Assembly: GCF_021012795.1 (NCBI RefSeq)
Contig: NZ_VFYU01000027.1
Coordinates: 1-64,000 of the forward strand
From: Psychrobacter sp. I-STPA10
GTDB taxonomy: Bacteria; Pseudomonadota; Gammaproteobacteria; Pseudomonadales; Moraxellaceae
Direction: 5' to 3'
Length of the DNA: 64,000 bases
A program made the position numbers and the translations under genes. Of this stretch, positions 62,889-64,000 are shown piece after piece. Below the pieces are notes generated by a model that saw only the letters and a program-made list of their open reading frames with translations, was not told where the DNA came from and ran no database searches. Positions within the stretch are counted from its first letter, which is position 1; each line of letters opens with the position of its first letter.

Positions 62889-63254
62889 CTGTTTGCCCTG
62901 CCCTATTTATAACTTGCAAATTGTCTATAACATGATTTGTAACGCTGTCTGTAAAACTAAAAATTCAATGTGCTTGCCTCATCTACTGCCAAACAACAAC
63001 GCATCATTAAAATTAATTATTATGCAAAACGCAATGACACAGTAAAAATCGTTATATAATCCTTTTTACGCTTAAGTCATCATGCCAAAAGCAAACCGCA
63101 TATTTTACCTGATTTTTTAACCTATTTCGTCAAACTTCTATTCTCATTGTCTTGTAATTTGATAATCAAACACCATTTATAAGGATAGACGCAATAAACA
63201 AGACCACCACTCCTATCATACGAGGGTATTTTGTTTTAATAAGGAAAAAATTAT
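62889..63254. other. Divergent promoter region of the antiporter gene and lon
   Basis: A 366-base AT-rich gap between two divergent genes. It contains a heat-shock-type promoter for lon at 63151-63179. No repeat copy or RNA gene was noticed. Confidence 0.6.
63151..63179 (+). promoter_or_regulatory. Predicted sigma-32 (heat-shock) promoter of lon
   Basis: CTTGTAA (63151-63157) and CACCATTTA (63171-63179), separated by 13 bases, match the RpoH consensus CTTGAAA / CCCCATnTA at most positions. The start codon is 75 bases further on. lon is a classical RpoH target, so position and pattern agree. Confidence 0.65.
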
Positions 63255-64000
63255 ATGAGCAACTCTAAGAAGTCGACTACAGATAACGACAACTCAACAC
63301 TTGAGCTTGAACAGGAAGAGAAAGCTCAACCAGAAAATGAAACCGATAGCCAGAACGCAAATGAGGTAAGTGAAGAGCTACAAGCACTTATTAATGATGC
63401 GTGGCAAAACCAAGACAAACAGGAACCTACACAGCTACCGTTGCTGGCATTGCGTGACGTCGTGGTATATCCACACATGCAAATTGCACTGTTTGTAGGG
63501 CGTGAACCTTCGGTCAAAGCAGTTGAATTGGCACAAGCCCAATACAATGACAAAGTATTGGTGGTTGCTCAAAAAGACTCATTAACCGAAGACATCAGCC
63601 AAGACAACCTTTATGAATATGGTACAGTTTGCCGTATCGTTAGCACCATGCCACACGATAGCGATGACAACTGCATCAAGGTGTTGATTGAAGGTGAATA
63701 CCGTGCTCATGTTGAATCTGTACAAGACCTTGGCACCTCACTGACGGCTGACTTTAGTCGTACTGATATGAGCATGCCACTCGATGAGTCACAGCAAACC
63801 AATGCCGTCAAAACCTTGGTGAGTCTATTTGCTACCTATGCCGATGCACGCCTGCGCAATTCACGAGAGCTCACTCGTGTCGCTGAGCGTATTGATGACT
63901 TACTTGAATTGCTGTATTTTATCTCCACACGAGTGTCTATGGATTTAGATATCAAACAGCAGTTTCTTGAAATAGATGACATACCAGCGCATATCAACAC
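63255..64000 (+). CDS. lon: ATP-dependent protease Lon (N-terminal part; runs off the window)
   Basis: The first ~248 codons of Lon, the AAA+ protease degrading misfolded and regulatory proteins. After a ~60-residue acidic Gln/Glu/Asn-rich extension, the N-terminal substrate-binding domain begins TQLPLLALRDVVVYPHMQIA, then LFVGREPSVKAVELAQAQ and IKVLIEGEYRAHVESV, as in E. coli Lon. E. coli Lon has only about ten residues before this block, so the extension is notable. The ATPase and Ser-Lys protease domains lie beyond position 64000. AAGGAAAAAATTAT precedes ATG 63255. A heat-shock-type promoter lies upstream. Confidence 0.93.
   Translation, partial: MSNSKKSTTDNDNSTLELEQEEKAQPENETDSQNANEVSEELQALINDAWQNQDKQEPTQLPLLALRDVVVYPHMQIALFVGREPSVKAVELAQAQYNDKVLVVAQKDSLTEDISQDNLYEYGTVCRIVSTMPHDSDDNCIKVLIEGEYRAHVESVQDLGTSLTADFSRTDMSMPLDESQQTNAVKTLVSLFATYADARLRNSRELTRVAERIDDLLELLYFISTRVSMDLDIKQQFLEIDDIPAHIN

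Noticed and set aside
1..64000. tRNA, rRNA, riboswitch or prophage genes
   Set aside because: I looked for tRNA T-loop patterns, known riboswitch leaders (for example before ribF) and integrases and saw none; a covariance-model scan (tRNAscan-SE, Rfam) would be decisive.

Overview
The window reads as a contiguous piece of chromosome from an AT-rich aerobic gammaproteobacterium, most likely a member of the Moraxellaceae (Moraxella/Psychrobacter-like). This is an inference, with no 16S rRNA here to confirm it. It rests on the gammaproteobacterial gene content (ubiquinone genes ubiE-ubiJ-ubiB and ubiH-ubiI, slyX, a two-domain polyphosphate:AMP phosphotransferase, lipid A acyltransferase, lon), the low GC, tandem FadL/OmpP1-type porins, and many proteins with Gln/Asn/Ser-rich disordered extensions. 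Most genes are housekeeping. No rRNA, tRNA, CRISPR array or prophage was recognised.

Layout: 1-6.4 kb is a leftward run (gshB, pyrE, an unknown protein, an SDR-like protein, a DUF4105 protein fused to a barrel-like domain). 6.9-13.3 kb carries ampD, murJ, a lipoprotein, a GNAT acetyltransferase, ribF and two tandem TRIC/UPF0126 channel genes. 13.3-17.8 kb is the leftward ubiE-ubiJ-ubiB cluster plus an FFLEELY-motif protein. 18-21.6 kb pairs a polyphosphate:AMP phosphotransferase with a Pit phosphate transporter. 21.7-28.3 kb has a protein with LEA-like repeats, recJ and two FadL-like outer membrane proteins. 28.6-36.3 kb runs slyX / uup, an lpxL-type gene, then trpS, an O-methyltransferase, scpA, an unknown gene and scpB. 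A DUF805 protein and a solitary IS200/IS605 tnpB separate scpB from rluB. 40-42 kb is a compact three-gene operon of mutually similar, undescribed proteins. 42.2-50.7 kb has an ArgO/LysE exporter, marC, and an NAD cluster (nadC, an NrtR-like Nudix regulator, nadA-nadB) followed by lysO. 50.7-55.4 kb has a NYN/PIN-domain protein, a small acidic protein and two ubiquinone hydroxylases. 55.9-64 kb holds phoH-ybeY, mscS, fumC, a formyl-THF cyclo-ligase with a coupled membrane protein, an Na+/H+ antiporter and the 5' part of lon.

The most informative patterns outside ordinary genes are as follows. (1) Matching palindromic operators lie upstream of nadC and nadA, with an NrtR-like gene between them, so a local NAD regulon can be read directly. 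(2) The 40-42 kb operon has three members sharing one helical C-terminal domain; one carries a perfect EF-hand/dockerin-type calcium loop. (3) The TnpB has Gly where the canonical RuvC-II Glu should be, and a Glu next to its zinc finger. (4) At least five families of small non-coding inverted-repeat elements (MITE-like) occur in intergenic gaps, one with a clear 7-bp target duplication. (5) A heat-shock-type promoter precedes lon. (6) Several core enzymes (UbiE, NadB, RluB, Lon, LpxL-type) carry unusual disordered extensions or insertions.
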